A DNA stretch of 64,000 nt from JBPRGG01 sp051418075 (GCA_051418075.1 JBPRGG010000119.1:1-64000); one strand, 5' to 3'; positions 8,855 through 18,435 are shown, counted from the first letter of the stretch. Notes: a model not told the origin generated them from the sequence alone. Made by a program: numbers and translations.

Positions 8855-11014
8855 TTATATAAGTAGATCAAGAATTACTTCAGCTAAATTGCTCCCGTTA
8901 AACTCCATGGCCTCTATTTCCTTTCTTTCCTTATCCACAATGATATAATAAGCAAATGTTTTCTCAGCGTAGTCATTGACAAAACCTACTTCAGATACGG
9001 CAGGAATTTGTTTTACCCCGGTATTAAGATCATTCTGCAGATTTTCCAATTCTTCCTTTGAAGGCAAACGATCAAATATTTCCCGGGCCTTGATCTTTAA
9101 ATCACTGGCTTCGGGGATATACTGAACATTGTTGGCCGCTTCATTGATGATATTCACCTGCTCCCCGGTTAATACGGTTCGATTTATTTTGATGGTCCTG
9201 TAGAAATTATCTTTTACGGTACAAGCCGAAACCGGCCATATCGCTTTATTTCCGGCAGTAATCCTTACCCTGATTGATTCATTGATAGTTTGAAGAGATG
9301 CCAGATCTCGTAATGCTTTTTCTAATTCCCGACGGGCCTGATCAGAATCTTCCTTATTAATCGTAGCATCCAGCCGGTCTAGCACCTGGTAATATGGCAC
9401 GGCTACTTTATTTACCTCTGTTCTAATATTATCGCTGCAAAGCACTAACCCCTTATCCTTTAAGATTTTATTAGCTTCGCTTCTGCCATCGGCCACTGCC
9501 TTGTCTACCGCTTTCTTTATTTGCTGACGGGCTTCTTGGGTAATTACCGGTATGCTCTCACGCAAACCCCTTAAACTTACTTCAAATTCATAATTTTTGG
9601 TAGCTTCTTCTAATTTATCCCTGGCTGCATCTATTTCTTCAAAGGTGGAATCGATCTTTTGACTCACCAATTGATCCAGACCCTGTAAAAGATCATCCGG
9701 AGGAATGGCAGCAAATTCAGTTTGATCCTGGTTGAAAGTAGCCCTGGCAGTCCAATCCTGCTCCTGCATTAGCATTGTTCCTTCCAATACAAATTCCTGA
9801 TTATTTACTCTGGATTCACCACTGATAGATTGTTTATTGGCTGGAGTTTCCAAATAGTATTCCCCCAGGAGTCCTATTTCGAACTGACCATCCTGATGCA
9901 CATATCCCTTGGCCCTCATTTGGCTCCCTGCTTTCACTGGGATAAAATCAGGCCACCAGGAGTTGTCAGGATCAGCTAAGCCATTAATGAAAATTAATCC
10001 TTTAAAACCAGAAGCAGTATTTCCATCAGCCAATACTGCTCCGCTGGCCTCGCCTAAAGGAATGGTAAATTCAGTAAATTTTACCACCGGCAGGGAAAGG
10101 TCAAAGCTGCCGTTCAGCCCTGCCTGATAACCTGCTTCAAAGCTCCTGTTCAAGGGATTTTCTTCCACAACCTGATAATTAAACGTCGCATTCTGAATCA
10201 TTTGCCCGGAAAAACTTATTACCTTGAAAAAATCATAGGACCCACATCGCATGGCAATACCATCAAACGCCTCTCCCTGATCTACAGGCTGTAGAGGCCG
10301 GTAGGGAAGATTCCCTTCAACAGAAGCGGCAAAACAGATAGAGCCCAGAAGATCATGTCCTCCGGAAAAGAAAAACATGGGATCACTGTAATCGGCAATG
10401 TAGGTAATATGGCCTCCCACCGGTGGCTTGATCACCAATGGCTTTACTGCATCCGGGTCATCGTTGGCACCCACTTTCATGGCCAGCTGAGCAGAAATAT
10501 GGAAAACAAAATAGAATTTTTCATCCTTTAATAAGATGGGAAAATCACGATTTTCATTTAGATACCTGCCATTAAAATAACCCACATCAGCCCGGACCAG
10601 ATCTTCAAATTCGATATGATTGGTAGGAGATGGAATGGTGGCCTTTCCACTGATATTTAATAGATTTCCCTGCTCATCAAATTCAAGACGTAAATCAGAA
10701 TTGGTCAGCAACAGTTTGTCGGTTTGGCTCAGGTTTATCTCCAGTTCACCTTCCACATTGTAATGACCTTCTTCCTGCTGCTGAAGGTCTCCCTGAAATT
10801 CAGCTTTGGTGAGACTACCGTCTGCTCCAATACCACATTCTCCCGGGCAAAGGTCAGGATTGGCACAGGGATCATCACAAGGGTCAGGACATGGGTACTC
10901 AGGGCAACCAGATGCACAAGGGTTTTCTATACAGTCATCTTTTGTACAGCCAGTTTGAATTAAAAAAGAAACAATCAATAGATAAAGTGCAATTTTAAGG
11001 TTGGCGTTTTTCAT
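8855..11014 (-). CDS. Large lipoprotein with Cys-rich N-terminus, function unknown
   Basis: 719 residues. The leader ends in a lipobox (IQTGC), so the mature protein is lipid-anchored. The first ~40 mature residues are a Cys/Pro/Asp-rich segment (CIENPCASGCPEYPCPDPCD, then more), with about eleven Cys at short spacing, before GIGADGS. The middle (about 65-450) is beta-rich and Gly/Asp-rich, without a domain I recognise. The segment at about 450-620 is strongly helical and charged, coiled-coil-like (IDAARDKLEEATKNYEFEV). The end is mixed. The Cys run suggests disulfide-tethering or metal binding, but no motif proves it. It is convergent with the CHAT gene, and its upstream neighbour is divergent. 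Confidence 0.7.
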   Translation of the reverse strand: MKNANLKIALYLLIVSFLIQTGCTKDDCIENPCASGCPEYPCPDPCDDPCANPDLCPGECGIGADGSLTKAEFQGDLQQQEEGHYNVEGELEINLSQTDKLLLTNSDLRLEFDEQGNLLNISGKATIPSPTNHIEFEDLVRADVGYFNGRYLNENRDFPILLKDEKFYFVFHISAQLAMKVGANDDPDAVKPLVIKPPVGGHITYIADYSDPMFFFSGGHDLLGSICFAASVEGNLPYRPLQPVDQGEAFDGIAMRCGSYDFFKVISFSGQMIQNATFNYQVVEENPLNRSFEAGYQAGLNGSFDLSLPVVKFTEFTIPLGEASGAVLADGNTASGFKGLIFINGLADPDNSWWPDFIPVKAGSQMRAKGYVHQDGQFEIGLLGEYYLETPANKQSISGESRVNNQEFVLEGTMLMQEQDWTARATFNQDQTEFAAIPPDDLLQGLDQLVSQKIDSTFEEIDAARDKLEEATKNYEFEVSLRGLRESIPVITQEARQQIKKAVDKAVADGRSEANKILKDKGLVLCSDNIRTEVNKVAVPYYQVLDRLDATINKEDSDQARRELEKALRDLASLQTINESIRVRITAGNKAIWPVSACTVKDNFYRTIKINRTVLTGEQVNIINEAANNVQYIPEASDLKIKAREIFDRLPSKEELENLQNDLNTGVKQIPAVSEVGFVNDYAEKTFAYYIIVDKERKEIEAMEFNGSNLAEVILDLLI

Positions 11015-11141
11015 ATTTCTACAATTTTATTTCCACAAATATTTACCTTATATTGCCTGGCAATGGAGAAGGTTACCCAGTAGTTTCTTTAAAAATTGAA
11101 ACTTTGTAAAATTTAGGGGATAATTTTTTCCTTTAAACTGT

Positions 11142-11149
11142 TATTTTTG
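11142..11149 (+). promoter_or_regulatory. Bacteroidota -7 element for the WD40 gene
   Basis: TATTTTTG fits TAnnTTTG and lies 23 nt before the ATG at 11173. No clear -33 element is visible. Confidence 0.4.
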
Positions 11150-11172
11150 CTTATTTAAACCATCATCCTGTT

Positions 11173-12264
11173 ATGCGAAAATTAATATCTTTATGCCTGC
11201 TGGTTTTATCCGGCTATTTTGCCTGGTCCCAGGAAGAATTACCCAGTATCTACAATCCTGAAAAACCTTATGTGGTCAATATATGGAACCGGGTGGCGGA
11301 TTACTCCCCCACGCTTCGTTCGGTGGAATCAGCTGAAATTTCCAATGATGGCAAATACGTAGTATCAGGAGCCAAATTTGGCTATTCCGTGATGCTGTGG
11401 CGGGTTACTGATGGCAGCCTGATCTGGGAAAAAGCCCATGATTCTGAAGTAGAATGCGTGGTTTTTTCAACCGATGGCCACCTGATCGCCACCGGAGGAG
11501 AGGATTTTTACCTACGGATCTGGGACCGGGAAACAGGTAATGAAGTACATCAAATAGAACATCCCAGTGCCCTGGATGGCATTTCCTGGTCCAATGAAGG
11601 TAATATAATAGCTACTGGTACTGAGGATGGGGAGTTGTTTTTATGGGATGCCCAAACCTATCAATTGAAAGGAAAAGTGAAAGTAGGATCTACCATTAAT
11701 TCCATTCAGTTTACTCAAAATGATCAAAAAGTAGCTGTAGGAGGCAATATAAAATATGACGATCCAAATACAGGCCAAAGGATCACGGATGGATTTGCCA
11801 AATTGCTGGACGTAAATTCCCTCAAAACACTGGTGGAATATGAAGGACCTGAGGGCTCTGTGAAGTCCATTCGTTTATCCCCGGATGAAAAATATGTGGC
11901 AACAGGCGGATTTGATCATACAGCCCGATTGTTTGAGCTCCCAACAGGAAAGTTACTGCATGAATTCAAGGAACCTTCCCGGATAGAAGCGGTAGCCTTC
12001 AGCCAGGATGGTCAGTTCCTGCTTACTGGAGGACATGATCACATGATCCGCTTTTATAAAACAACTAATTATGAGGAGGTGTATACCATCACTACACCAC
12101 GTACCGAGTATATTGATTTTTCCCGGGATGGCAGGTTGTTTATTACGGCACATGAGGACAGTGGTTTGCTTTCCCTTTACCTGATGGTTTCCGAAACCGG
12201 CAGAATACCTGGTTTGTACAATAAACTATCCAACATGCAGCTGAAAAATCGGGATATGCAATAA
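11173..12264 (+). CDS. Secreted WD40-repeat beta-propeller protein
   Basis: 363 residues with a signal peptide (MRKLISLCLLVLSGYFAWSQ). The rest is a run of about seven WD40 blades of some 40 residues: VECVVFSTDGHLIATGGEDFYLRIWD, split here by blade, then further ISWSNEGNIIATGTEDGELF- and VKSIRLSPDEKYVATGGFDHTARLF-type units. WD40 propellers are binding platforms and have no catalytic residues. With a signal peptide it works in the periplasm or outside the cell; its partner is unknown. It is a single-gene unit, divergent from the Cys-rich lipoprotein gene. Confidence 0.85.
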   Translation: MRKLISLCLLVLSGYFAWSQEELPSIYNPEKPYVVNIWNRVADYSPTLRSVESAEISNDGKYVVSGAKFGYSVMLWRVTDGSLIWEKAHDSEVECVVFSTDGHLIATGGEDFYLRIWDRETGNEVHQIEHPSALDGISWSNEGNIIATGTEDGELFLWDAQTYQLKGKVKVGSTINSIQFTQNDQKVAVGGNIKYDDPNTGQRITDGFAKLLDVNSLKTLVEYEGPEGSVKSIRLSPDEKYVATGGFDHTARLFELPTGKLLHEFKEPSRIEAVAFSQDGQFLLTGGHDHMIRFYKTTNYEEVYTITTPRTEYIDFSRDGRLFITAHEDSGLLSLYLMVSETGRIPGLYNKLSNMQLKNRDMQ

Positions 12265-12283
12265 TACAAAGTGAATTTTGGCT

Positions 12284-12934
12284 TTAACAGGCCAGGGTCA
12301 GGGGCAACTGATCAAATGCTTTTTCTTTCCCTTGCTTTTTATGATCAAACTCCAGTATCAGGCCATAAGAGGAACCCAATTTGAATGTGACAAGCGAATT
12401 TTGAGTTAAACCGGTAGAAAACGGATTCTGGAAATTTGCCTCAGGCACCGTAAAAATCACCCTGGTCACCTCTTCAATTCCTGTTTTATGACTTACAGGT
12501 TCTGTCTGATGCATCCCATCAGTTAAAAACGGCATTCGGAAAGTCCAGGGCAAATAAGGCCTTGACTGATGGGTTAACACCTCAAAAGCGGTACCTTCCG
12601 GAAAATAAACCGGCTGATACTTAACACTCCCTGAAAAAAGCTGATCGGCCTCTTTACCGGGTTTCAGCCCCAAACCAAAAGGCGACAATCCAAAGGATTT
12701 ATGATTTACCCTTTGCCATAATTGTGTAGGTGCTACAGCCGGGTTTTTGATTTTCTCCTCATCATGCATCCACAATATTTCCAGGTAAAGATTTTTAAAA
12801 TAAAACTTCCGGTTCCTGGTTCCCTGGCCGGGATGTATCCGGCTACTTCCTTCACATAGCCCGTAGTTCACCAGTTCATCTGCTTCCAAACCCTGTTTGG
12901 TAGAGAAAATGATGATATGGTCCAACTCAATCAT
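12284..12934 (-). CDS. Glyoxalase-like (VOC superfamily) domain protein
   Basis: 216 residues, cytoplasmic. It opens with LDHIIIFSTKQGLEADEL, the first beta-alpha unit of the Glyoxalase_3-like family. It then has GSSRIHPGQGTRNRKFYF and YLEILWMHDEEK, where the His and Glu sit where VOC enzymes bind a metal or substrate. The second half repeats the fold less clearly. Family members of this kind are mostly uncharacterised, so a dioxygenase or isomerase role cannot be chosen. It lies 21 bases downstream of the small lipoprotein gene on the same strand, so the two may share a transcript. Confidence 0.75.
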   Translation of the reverse strand: MIELDHIIIFSTKQGLEADELVNYGLCEGSSRIHPGQGTRNRKFYFKNLYLEILWMHDEEKIKNPAVAPTQLWQRVNHKSFGLSPFGLGLKPGKEADQLFSGSVKYQPVYFPEGTAFEVLTHQSRPYLPWTFRMPFLTDGMHQTEPVSHKTGIEEVTRVIFTVPEANFQNPFSTGLTQNSLVTFKLGSSYGLILEFDHKKQGKEKAFDQLPLTLAC

Positions 12935-12955
12935 CTTATCAATGGTTGCTATAAA

Positions 12956-13420
12956 TCATTTGGTAATTTCAATCATTCTCTTGTATTGACAAAGCTGCCA
13001 GTCTCCCTGTTCCAGCCGCCAGAGCTGTTTCAAAATGATATTATCATGACTCAGATCATATTCAGCTTTAAAAACATCGGAAATATCATCACCTATTTCA
13101 ACCCTGGTTTGGGAAAAAAGCTGATCATATAACTCCAGGCTCAGGAAAACGGCAAGGTAAGGCGCTCCCTGATGTTCATCAATCCGATAACCATAAGCAT
13201 TTGTAAAATTTCCTTCGGAATAATATTGCCATTGATCTTCTTTTTTATAGAAAACCTTAATCAGAGAATCAGAAACATCTGTTTTATCCAACCAATTATT
13301 TCCCTGATCATCTACATATTTCAGGTATATCTGTGCATCAATGATGTCACAGCAATCATCGTTTTGATCACAAGCTACAAACCAACTTATAAGGCATAAA
13401 AAAAGACAACAATTTTTCAT
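12956..13420 (-). CDS. Small lipoprotein, function unknown
   Basis: 154 residues. A short leader ends in a lipobox (WFVAC), followed by an acidic, Cys-containing start (DQNDDCCD). The mature part (about 30-150) is beta-strand-rich, with YLKYVDDQGNNWLDKT and FYKKEDQWQYYSEGN. No known domain is recognised. It is the upstream partner of the glyoxalase-like gene. Confidence 0.65.
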   Translation of the reverse strand: MKNCCLFLCLISWFVACDQNDDCCDIIDAQIYLKYVDDQGNNWLDKTDVSDSLIKVFYKKEDQWQYYSEGNFTNAYGYRIDEHQGAPYLAVFLSLELYDQLFSQTRVEIGDDISDVFKAEYDLSHDNIILKQLWRLEQGDWQLCQYKRMIEITK

Positions 13421-13508
13421 TAAATTTTTTTTGAATGGTAACCAAATAAAAATAAAAATTTACGAAAAGCAATGCAAATAAGGCTACAAAAAGTAAAAAA
13501 CAATTTTT

Positions 13509-15386
13509 TTATTGTATTACCACCAACTCACCCTGAAATACTGGTTCAGAAGGATTTAACTGGATTTTATAAATGTAAGTACCCGGCTCGATCACATTGG
13601 TGTTAGCTATTTTTCCATCCCAGGGTACATAATTGCCATTACTTTTATATACCATGTTGCCCCAGCGGTTAAAAATGTACACTTGATGCTGTGGATACAG
13701 TTCAATCAAAGGTATGATCCAGGTATCATTATGACCGTCATCATTGGGTGAAAAAGCATTAGGAATGGTAATACCCTCATAAACAAACACGGTAAGACTA
13801 TCTGAAGCTTCACATCCGGAATTATTAGTGGCACTTACCCTGTAGGTTGTGGTTTGATCTGGGGAAGCAGTAGGATTTCGCAGGGCGGGATTATCCAGAC
13901 CTTCTATGGGATTCCAGCTAAAAGTAATATAATCTCCAGACGGTTGCAATATGACAGATTGGTTTTGCAACAATCGATGATCTTCACCTGCTTCCAGAAC
14001 CGGAGGATCAAGATAATCTACTTTTACAGCTGATTTTTTACTGCTGCATTGCCCGTCGAATGACTGGACCCACAAATTCGTATCTGCTTCAATCATAATC
14101 TCCAAGGAACCATTGGTCTTCTGTTGCCAATCTGTATCGGCCTTTGAACTGTACCAACGATATGTTATTCCAGTCAGATCAGGCACTTCCAATGTAACCA
14201 TTCCCGGTCCACAAATGGAATCGTGGTTAATAGGGGGTTGATCCGGAAGGTCCAGAACCTGAACAGTTACCGTGGCTTTCTCACTAAGACAGTCACCGTC
14301 AAAAGAAGCGGTATAAAAACTGGTGCTCGCTACCAATGAATCAGTAACATAGTTCTGCCCCCGAGCGATTTCATTTTGATCATCTTTACGGGCAAACCAA
14401 TAAATCGCAAGATCTCCTGCCTGGGCTTGCAGTTCACCTGTACCGGAGCCACAAATAGTATCATGAGTGATAGCAGGAGAAGCAGGAAGCTGTCGAACAT
14501 AAGCGATAACCTCAGCAGACTCGCCTTCACAACCTTCTTCCACAACAGCCACCTTAAAAGTATCGGTCGCATTGAGAAATGGTGTTTCCAACTGGCCCCC
14601 CGCTTGCCCCTGAAGCACTTTCTGGTCGTAATACCACACATAATTGCCGCTATCAGCTCCATTTGCCTTCAAATGAGCCGTTCCGCTGCCGCAAATCGAA
14701 TCATGAACCACTTCCGGTGGTGGGATGGGGTCAATACAACGGGAAAGGTAAGCCTTGAAACTGTATAGAATGGTCTGATTTAAAGCCGCATCTCCTCCGG
14801 CATTACCACCTAATCTTAAATTATCATCTTCCACATTCCAGTAAAACCCTTCACCGGGCCGCATCTGATCTTCGGTTGATTCCCACATCAGCACCTCATT
14901 TTTAAGTAATTGGGCTTTGCCGGTTTCTTTCTCATAAATAAAGGATATTTCTGCCCGCTCACCAGGCTCCATATCCCCTCCCACTCCAACCAATCCATTC
15001 ACGGTATCACTTTCAGTAAAATATACCACCCTGAACCCCAATCCCTGCTGGTAGCCAATTCTAAAATTATCATCCAGTCCTCCTCTGATCAGCCCGGAAT
15101 AGCTTTCCAGACTTTTAAAATCAAATACCAATACAATAGTTTCGGCTTCCTGAAAGATGTTCATACCCAGGATAACATCCAGATGCTCCCCTTCCCTGCC
15201 AGAATACAGTCCTTCTCCATCAGTCTGCACATAGGGATTAATACTGATCCCATCAGGTCCGGCTGTATTTAATAAGAGGTTGGAAGGTTGATCAAATTCA
15301 AAGTCTGCCACTTTTTGTGCAATAACTTCATTTAACCCAAAAAAAACCACCAAATACCAGTAAAAAATACGAAAAACTTTACCCAT
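13509..15386 (-). CDS. T9SS type B secreted protein: LamG-like domain, Ig-like repeats, CHU_C tail
   Basis: 625 residues with a signal peptide (ending VIAQ). Residues ~25-215 form a concanavalin-A/LamG-like domain shared with the proteins at 17500 and 18511 (signature NTAGPDGISINP, then DGEGLY). Three Ig-like modules of the CHU_C-associated type follow at about 220-460, each opening HDSICG(S/P)G and containing a central Trp. A PKD-like module is at about 465-540. The C-terminus (~543-625) is the gliding-motility-type CHU_C domain, IPNAFSPNDDGHNDTW and IFNRWGNMVY, the type B export signal of the type IX system. The protein should be surface-attached or secreted, with a likely adhesive or binding role. 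Confidence 0.85.
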   Translation of the reverse strand: MGKVFRIFYWYLVVFFGLNEVIAQKVADFEFDQPSNLLLNTAGPDGISINPYVQTDGEGLYSGREGEHLDVILGMNIFQEAETIVLVFDFKSLESYSGLIRGGLDDNFRIGYQQGLGFRVVYFTESDTVNGLVGVGGDMEPGERAEISFIYEKETGKAQLLKNEVLMWESTEDQMRPGEGFYWNVEDDNLRLGGNAGGDAALNQTILYSFKAYLSRCIDPIPPPEVVHDSICGSGTAHLKANGADSGNYVWYYDQKVLQGQAGGQLETPFLNATDTFKVAVVEEGCEGESAEVIAYVRQLPASPAITHDTICGSGTGELQAQAGDLAIYWFARKDDQNEIARGQNYVTDSLVASTSFYTASFDGDCLSEKATVTVQVLDLPDQPPINHDSICGPGMVTLEVPDLTGITYRWYSSKADTDWQQKTNGSLEIMIEADTNLWVQSFDGQCSSKKSAVKVDYLDPPVLEAGEDHRLLQNQSVILQPSGDYITFSWNPIEGLDNPALRNPTASPDQTTTYRVSATNNSGCEASDSLTVFVYEGITIPNAFSPNDDGHNDTWIIPLIELYPQHQVYIFNRWGNMVYKSNGNYVPWDGKIANTNVIEPGTYIYKIQLNPSEPVFQGELVVIQ

Positions 15387-15465
15387 AGAACATTGGATAG
15401 CAGGTAAATTAAAAATGGTTCAACTGGTTATTCAACCGACAAGCGGGCAGACTGTTTATAAGGCA

Positions 15466-15504
15466 TAAAAAAATGGATGCCTGAGCCTGGCCCAAACATC
15501 CATT
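15466..15504 (-). terminator. Rho-independent terminator downstream of 15525 gene
   Basis: Read on the minus strand, AATGGATG (15504-15497) pairs with CATCCATT (15479-15472), then a run of seven T follows. It ends the two-gene unit 16379-15525 before the next minus-strand gene. Confidence 0.8.
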
Positions 15505-15524
15505 GAAATCAAATAAACAAAGTG

Positions 15525-16199
15525 TTACTGATTTTTTAAACTTAATTGTGATGTATTTGAATGATCAGGGATCAACGAGGTCAGAATTGCAGCTGACTCT
15601 ACGAAAAACATCCTGACCTGATCTGTACCAGCATCTATAGTTGGCTCAGTTTTTATGGAAGCGGCCAGTTGCTCCAGTTCATCTACTTTTGCCTGCTCTA
15701 CACCTTGATCCATTTGCTGATTGATTTTTGAAACTAATCGTGCTGCTGATATAAAAGCTTGTTGGTCAATATTTGAATTTGACCGGACTCGATCCGATGG
15801 CTGAATTGCTAAAGAATCCTGAGGCAATTGTTGATCAAATGCACGCTTCATAGCTTTCAGGGAATCAGGTTGTCCACCAGATTGGTTCATTATTTGACCC
15901 AAAGCCAGAGATAACTGCATCATCCCCTTTTGGGCCATCTCCTGATCTACCGTATCCGCATTGGCAATATCATTAAAAACAAATTGATTATATTGTTCTA
16001 CCTGTTCATATTGCCCTACTTCCTCTGTAGCTGAAGAATCTACAACCACTGCTTCAGTCTGATCTCTAAATCCAAAAACCTCTTTTTCAAAAGGATCAAG
16101 ATATGCAATAGCAGCCACCGCAACAAGTAGTAATGCGATAAGGCCAATCAGCCAAACCCATCGGCTTGACCTCCGTCTTTCAATTCTAATATCTGTCAT
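15525..16199 (-). CDS. Single-span membrane protein, function unknown
   Basis: 224 residues. A basic N-terminus (MTDIRIERRRSSR) is followed by one membrane span at about 13-35 (WVWLIGLIALLLVAVAAIAYL), giving an N-in, C-out topology. The exported part is acidic and Gln/Asp-rich, with helical stretches, and includes a repeated pattern of 'D..QF..AA.LVSKI' type. No enzyme motif is visible. It lies 24 bases after the small lmo0937-like gene, and a strong terminator follows, so the pair is a defined operon. Such pairs are often stress-related in Bacteroidota, but that is inference. Confidence 0.65.
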   Translation of the reverse strand: MTDIRIERRRSSRWVWLIGLIALLLVAVAAIAYLDPFEKEVFGFRDQTEAVVVDSSATEEVGQYEQVEQYNQFVFNDIANADTVDQEMAQKGMMQLSLALGQIMNQSGGQPDSLKAMKRAFDQQLPQDSLAIQPSDRVRSNSNIDQQAFISAARLVSKINQQMDQGVEQAKVDELEQLAASIKTEPTIDAGTDQVRMFFVESAAILTSLIPDHSNTSQLSLKNQ

Positions 16200-16223
16200 A
16201 ATTGATTTTCTTTAGTTTAAAAA

Positions 16224-16379
16224 TTAAAGGATCCTTCTTCCACTGATGACCCTTAATAAAATAGCCACAACGGCAATTACCAATAAAATGTGAATCAACC
16301 CGGTTGCACTAAACCCTATTACACCTATTAACCAGGCAATAACTAAAATAATGGCGATTAAATACAAAAGATTACTCAT
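16224..16379 (-). CDS. lmo0937-family small membrane protein
   Basis: 51 residues, MSNLLYLIAIILVIAWLIG at the N-terminus and LIHILLVIAVVAILLRVI near the C-terminus: two membrane spans with a GFSATG turn and a basic SGRRIL tail. This matches the short lmo0937-type family (DUF5670) almost end to end. Function is unknown. It starts at the only ATG in the frame. It heads an operon with the 15525 gene. Confidence 0.8.
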   Translation of the reverse strand: MSNLLYLIAIILVIAWLIGVIGFSATGLIHILLVIAVVAILLRVISGRRIL

Positions 16380-16567
16380 AGTTGAAAAAATTTAGTTTAA
16401 AAAATATTACATATATCATAAGGCTAATCCTATGCCAAACTTATCATCTATAAGCCAAAGCGCTGATTAACAGCTATATATAAAATTAAAATTTATTTTA
16501 CCTCATTTTATCATGTTGCATTATTCTACATTTTGAGGATTTTTACACCGAAATCACTCACCTTTAT

Positions 16568-16575
16568 TAACTTTG
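16568..16575 (+). promoter_or_regulatory. Bacteroidota -7 element for the CPBP gene
   Basis: TAACTTTG fits TAnnTTTG and lies 20 nt before the ATG at 16596. It also argues for that ATG as the start rather than the TTG at 16533, which would lie upstream of the promoter. Confidence 0.45.
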
Positions 16576-16595
16576 TCCCACTTATAATTAAAACG

Positions 16596-17531
16596 ATGTT
16601 GAGAAACAGTAAAGTTTTTTGGTATTTCCTGTTAGTCTTTACGATTAACTGGTCCATTGCCCTGGTATTCTACTGGTCGGGAAATGAATGGACCTCATCT
16701 GCCGGTTCAGTTACAGCCATTTTCTATATGGTCATTCCAGCCCTGGTGGTATTTATCTTGAGTTTATTCCATAAAGATTCCATTAAAGAACAATATGGAG
16801 TACATTTTAAGTTCAATAAATGGTATTGGATACCCTGGCTGGGGATGCCCATATTGCCGTTTGCTACTTTAGCCGTCAGCCTCCTTTTTCCCCAGGTAAC
16901 TTATTCTCCAGATCTGTCAGGATTTTTTGCAAGGATCAGGGGCGATCTAAGTCCGGAGCAATTTGATCTAATGAAAACAACAATGGATAGTATGCCTGTT
17001 CACCCTATCTGGATTAATTTACTACAGGGCTGGCTGGCAGGTATTACTATTAACGCCATAGCGGCCTTTGGGGAAGAGTTGGGTTGGCGGGGATACCTGT
17101 TTTATCACTTACGCCACCTGAAATTCTGGCCGGTATCAATACTGATAGGCTTCATTTGGGGCATCTGGCATGCGCCCATTATCCTTATGGGACATAATTA
17201 TCCTGATCACCCGGTGGTGGGGATGTTTATGATGATAGCCTGGTGTATTCTTTTATCCCCTCTGTTCAGTTACATTCGCCTGAAATCAGGTTCTGTTATA
17301 GCTGTATCTATTATGCATGGTACCCTTAATGGCACAGTTGGGCTGGCACTAATGCTGATCCAAGGGGGTTCCGATCTGATTGTTGGCGTGACAGGGATCA
17401 GCGGATTTGTGGTACTGATTATGGCCAACCTGCTGCTGTATTTCCTGGAACCTAAAACCAGGGCTGCTATTACTACCAGTTCTATTTCGGATGCTGCTGT
17501 TAAGGAGCCTGCTTTACAAACTTCTTCATGA
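16596..17531 (+). CDS. CPBP-family intramembrane metalloprotease
   Basis: 311 residues with about eight membrane spans. The CPBP (CAAX/Abi) motifs are all present: E160-E161 with the following Arg in FGEELGWRG, H192 in IWHAPI, and H241 in MHGTLNG. These bind the metal and water within the membrane. Family members cut prenylated or other membrane substrates, or give immunity to bacteriocins; the substrate here is unknown. I start it at the ATG preceded by the -7 element. A longer frame from a TTG at 16533 adds 21 residues with no support. Its 3' end overlaps the convergent gene by 32 bases. Confidence 0.88.
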   Translation: MLRNSKVFWYFLLVFTINWSIALVFYWSGNEWTSSAGSVTAIFYMVIPALVVFILSLFHKDSIKEQYGVHFKFNKWYWIPWLGMPILPFATLAVSLLFPQVTYSPDLSGFFARIRGDLSPEQFDLMKTTMDSMPVHPIWINLLQGWLAGITINAIAAFGEELGWRGYLFYHLRHLKFWPVSILIGFIWGIWHAPIILMGHNYPDHPVVGMFMMIAWCILLSPLFSYIRLKSGSVIAVSIMHGTLNGTVGLALMLIQGGSDLIVGVTGISGFVVLIMANLLLYFLEPKTRAAITTSSISDAAVKEPALQTSS

Positions 17532-18435
17532 TGGTTCTTTGCTGATCAGATAATTTTAAAATATACATTCCATCAGGTAAATCAGCCAAATTTACCTTCC
17601 AGTGCTTTTGGGATAGTTGTTGTATCTGCATAGACTTCAGACTATGACCGCTGATGTTCATCAAATCCAGTTTGTCTGGCTGAAACGTATTATCAAGATC
17701 CAGCTTTAACTGTAATTGATCCTGCACCGGATTGGGAAACAGACTGATGCCAGCACTTAAAGCATGATCATCTAAGGATAAAGCATTGAGGTTATCATAA
17801 CTCCAGGCTTTGAAGCTATACAAGGAAGGCTGAACTGAAGCTGCCCCATCCATTTCAGTGGCTACATAAAAGTATTCTTCATCTTCCGGCCAAACCAATT
17901 TGCCCCCTTTTACCATACCTGAAGGCGGGGTGGTCCAAACCGGCTCTCCGTCCAGCAATACGGTAGCTGCACCGGGAAATTTTCTGTATACAAAAGCAAC
18001 CTCCACCCGCTGTCCCATATCAATTTGGGGAATATCATCGGCTGAAATGGTTAAGGTATCCCCATCCAGGGTTTTAATAAAATACCTGAGGTTCATCTTT
18101 CCTCTAAACATAAACAAGCGAAAATCGCCTACTTTGAAAAATTCCACATGCTCCTCGTTTCGGTGAAAATCAAAAACCAGGGAAAGGCTTTCCTGGTCCT
18201 TAAACATTTCCAGGGGTAACTGCAGGTTAAAATTTTCCCCATGCTCTTCGATATACAACCCATCTCCATCAGATTTCACTTTAGGATTAATATCGAGAGC
18301 ATCTTCTCCAGCTGCATTGATCAATAATGATTCAGGCATTTCACTGGTATCACAAAAACAGAAATCTGCCAGGTCCTGGCTCCATCCTGATTGCGCAAAA
18401 AAACCAACAAATAAAAAGAGATAAAACTTCTTCAT
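17500..18435 (-). CDS. T9SS type A secreted protein with LamG-like domain
   Basis: 311 residues with a signal peptide (ending GWSQ). Residues ~20-215 are the LamG-like domain shared with the 13509 and 18511 genes: SLLINAAGEDALDINP, SDGDGLY, then SLYSFKAW. There are no Ig repeats. The C-terminus (~232-311) is a type A T9SS sorting domain: ISLFPNPVQDQLQL, then LPDGMYILKL and a basic end (KKFVKQAP). It is the short member of the three-gene family, with the common head joined to a different export tail. Surface attachment is expected; ligand unknown. Confidence 0.85.
   Translation of the reverse strand: MKKFYLFLFVGFFAQSGWSQDLADFCFCDTSEMPESLLINAAGEDALDINPKVKSDGDGLYIEEHGENFNLQLPLEMFKDQESLSLVFDFHRNEEHVEFFKVGDFRLFMFRGKMNLRYFIKTLDGDTLTISADDIPQIDMGQRVEVAFVYRKFPGAATVLLDGEPVWTTPPSGMVKGGKLVWPEDEEYFYVATEMDGAASVQPSLYSFKAWSYDNLNALSLDDHALSAGISLFPNPVQDQLQLKLDLDNTFQPDKLDLMNISGHSLKSMQIQQLSQKHWKVNLADLPDGMYILKLSDQQRTIMKKFVKQAP

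Noticed and set aside
16533..16595. TTG start for the CPBP protease
   Set aside because: The extension lies upstream of and across the likely promoter element at 16568-16575, and the ATG at 16596 begins a normal membrane protein.
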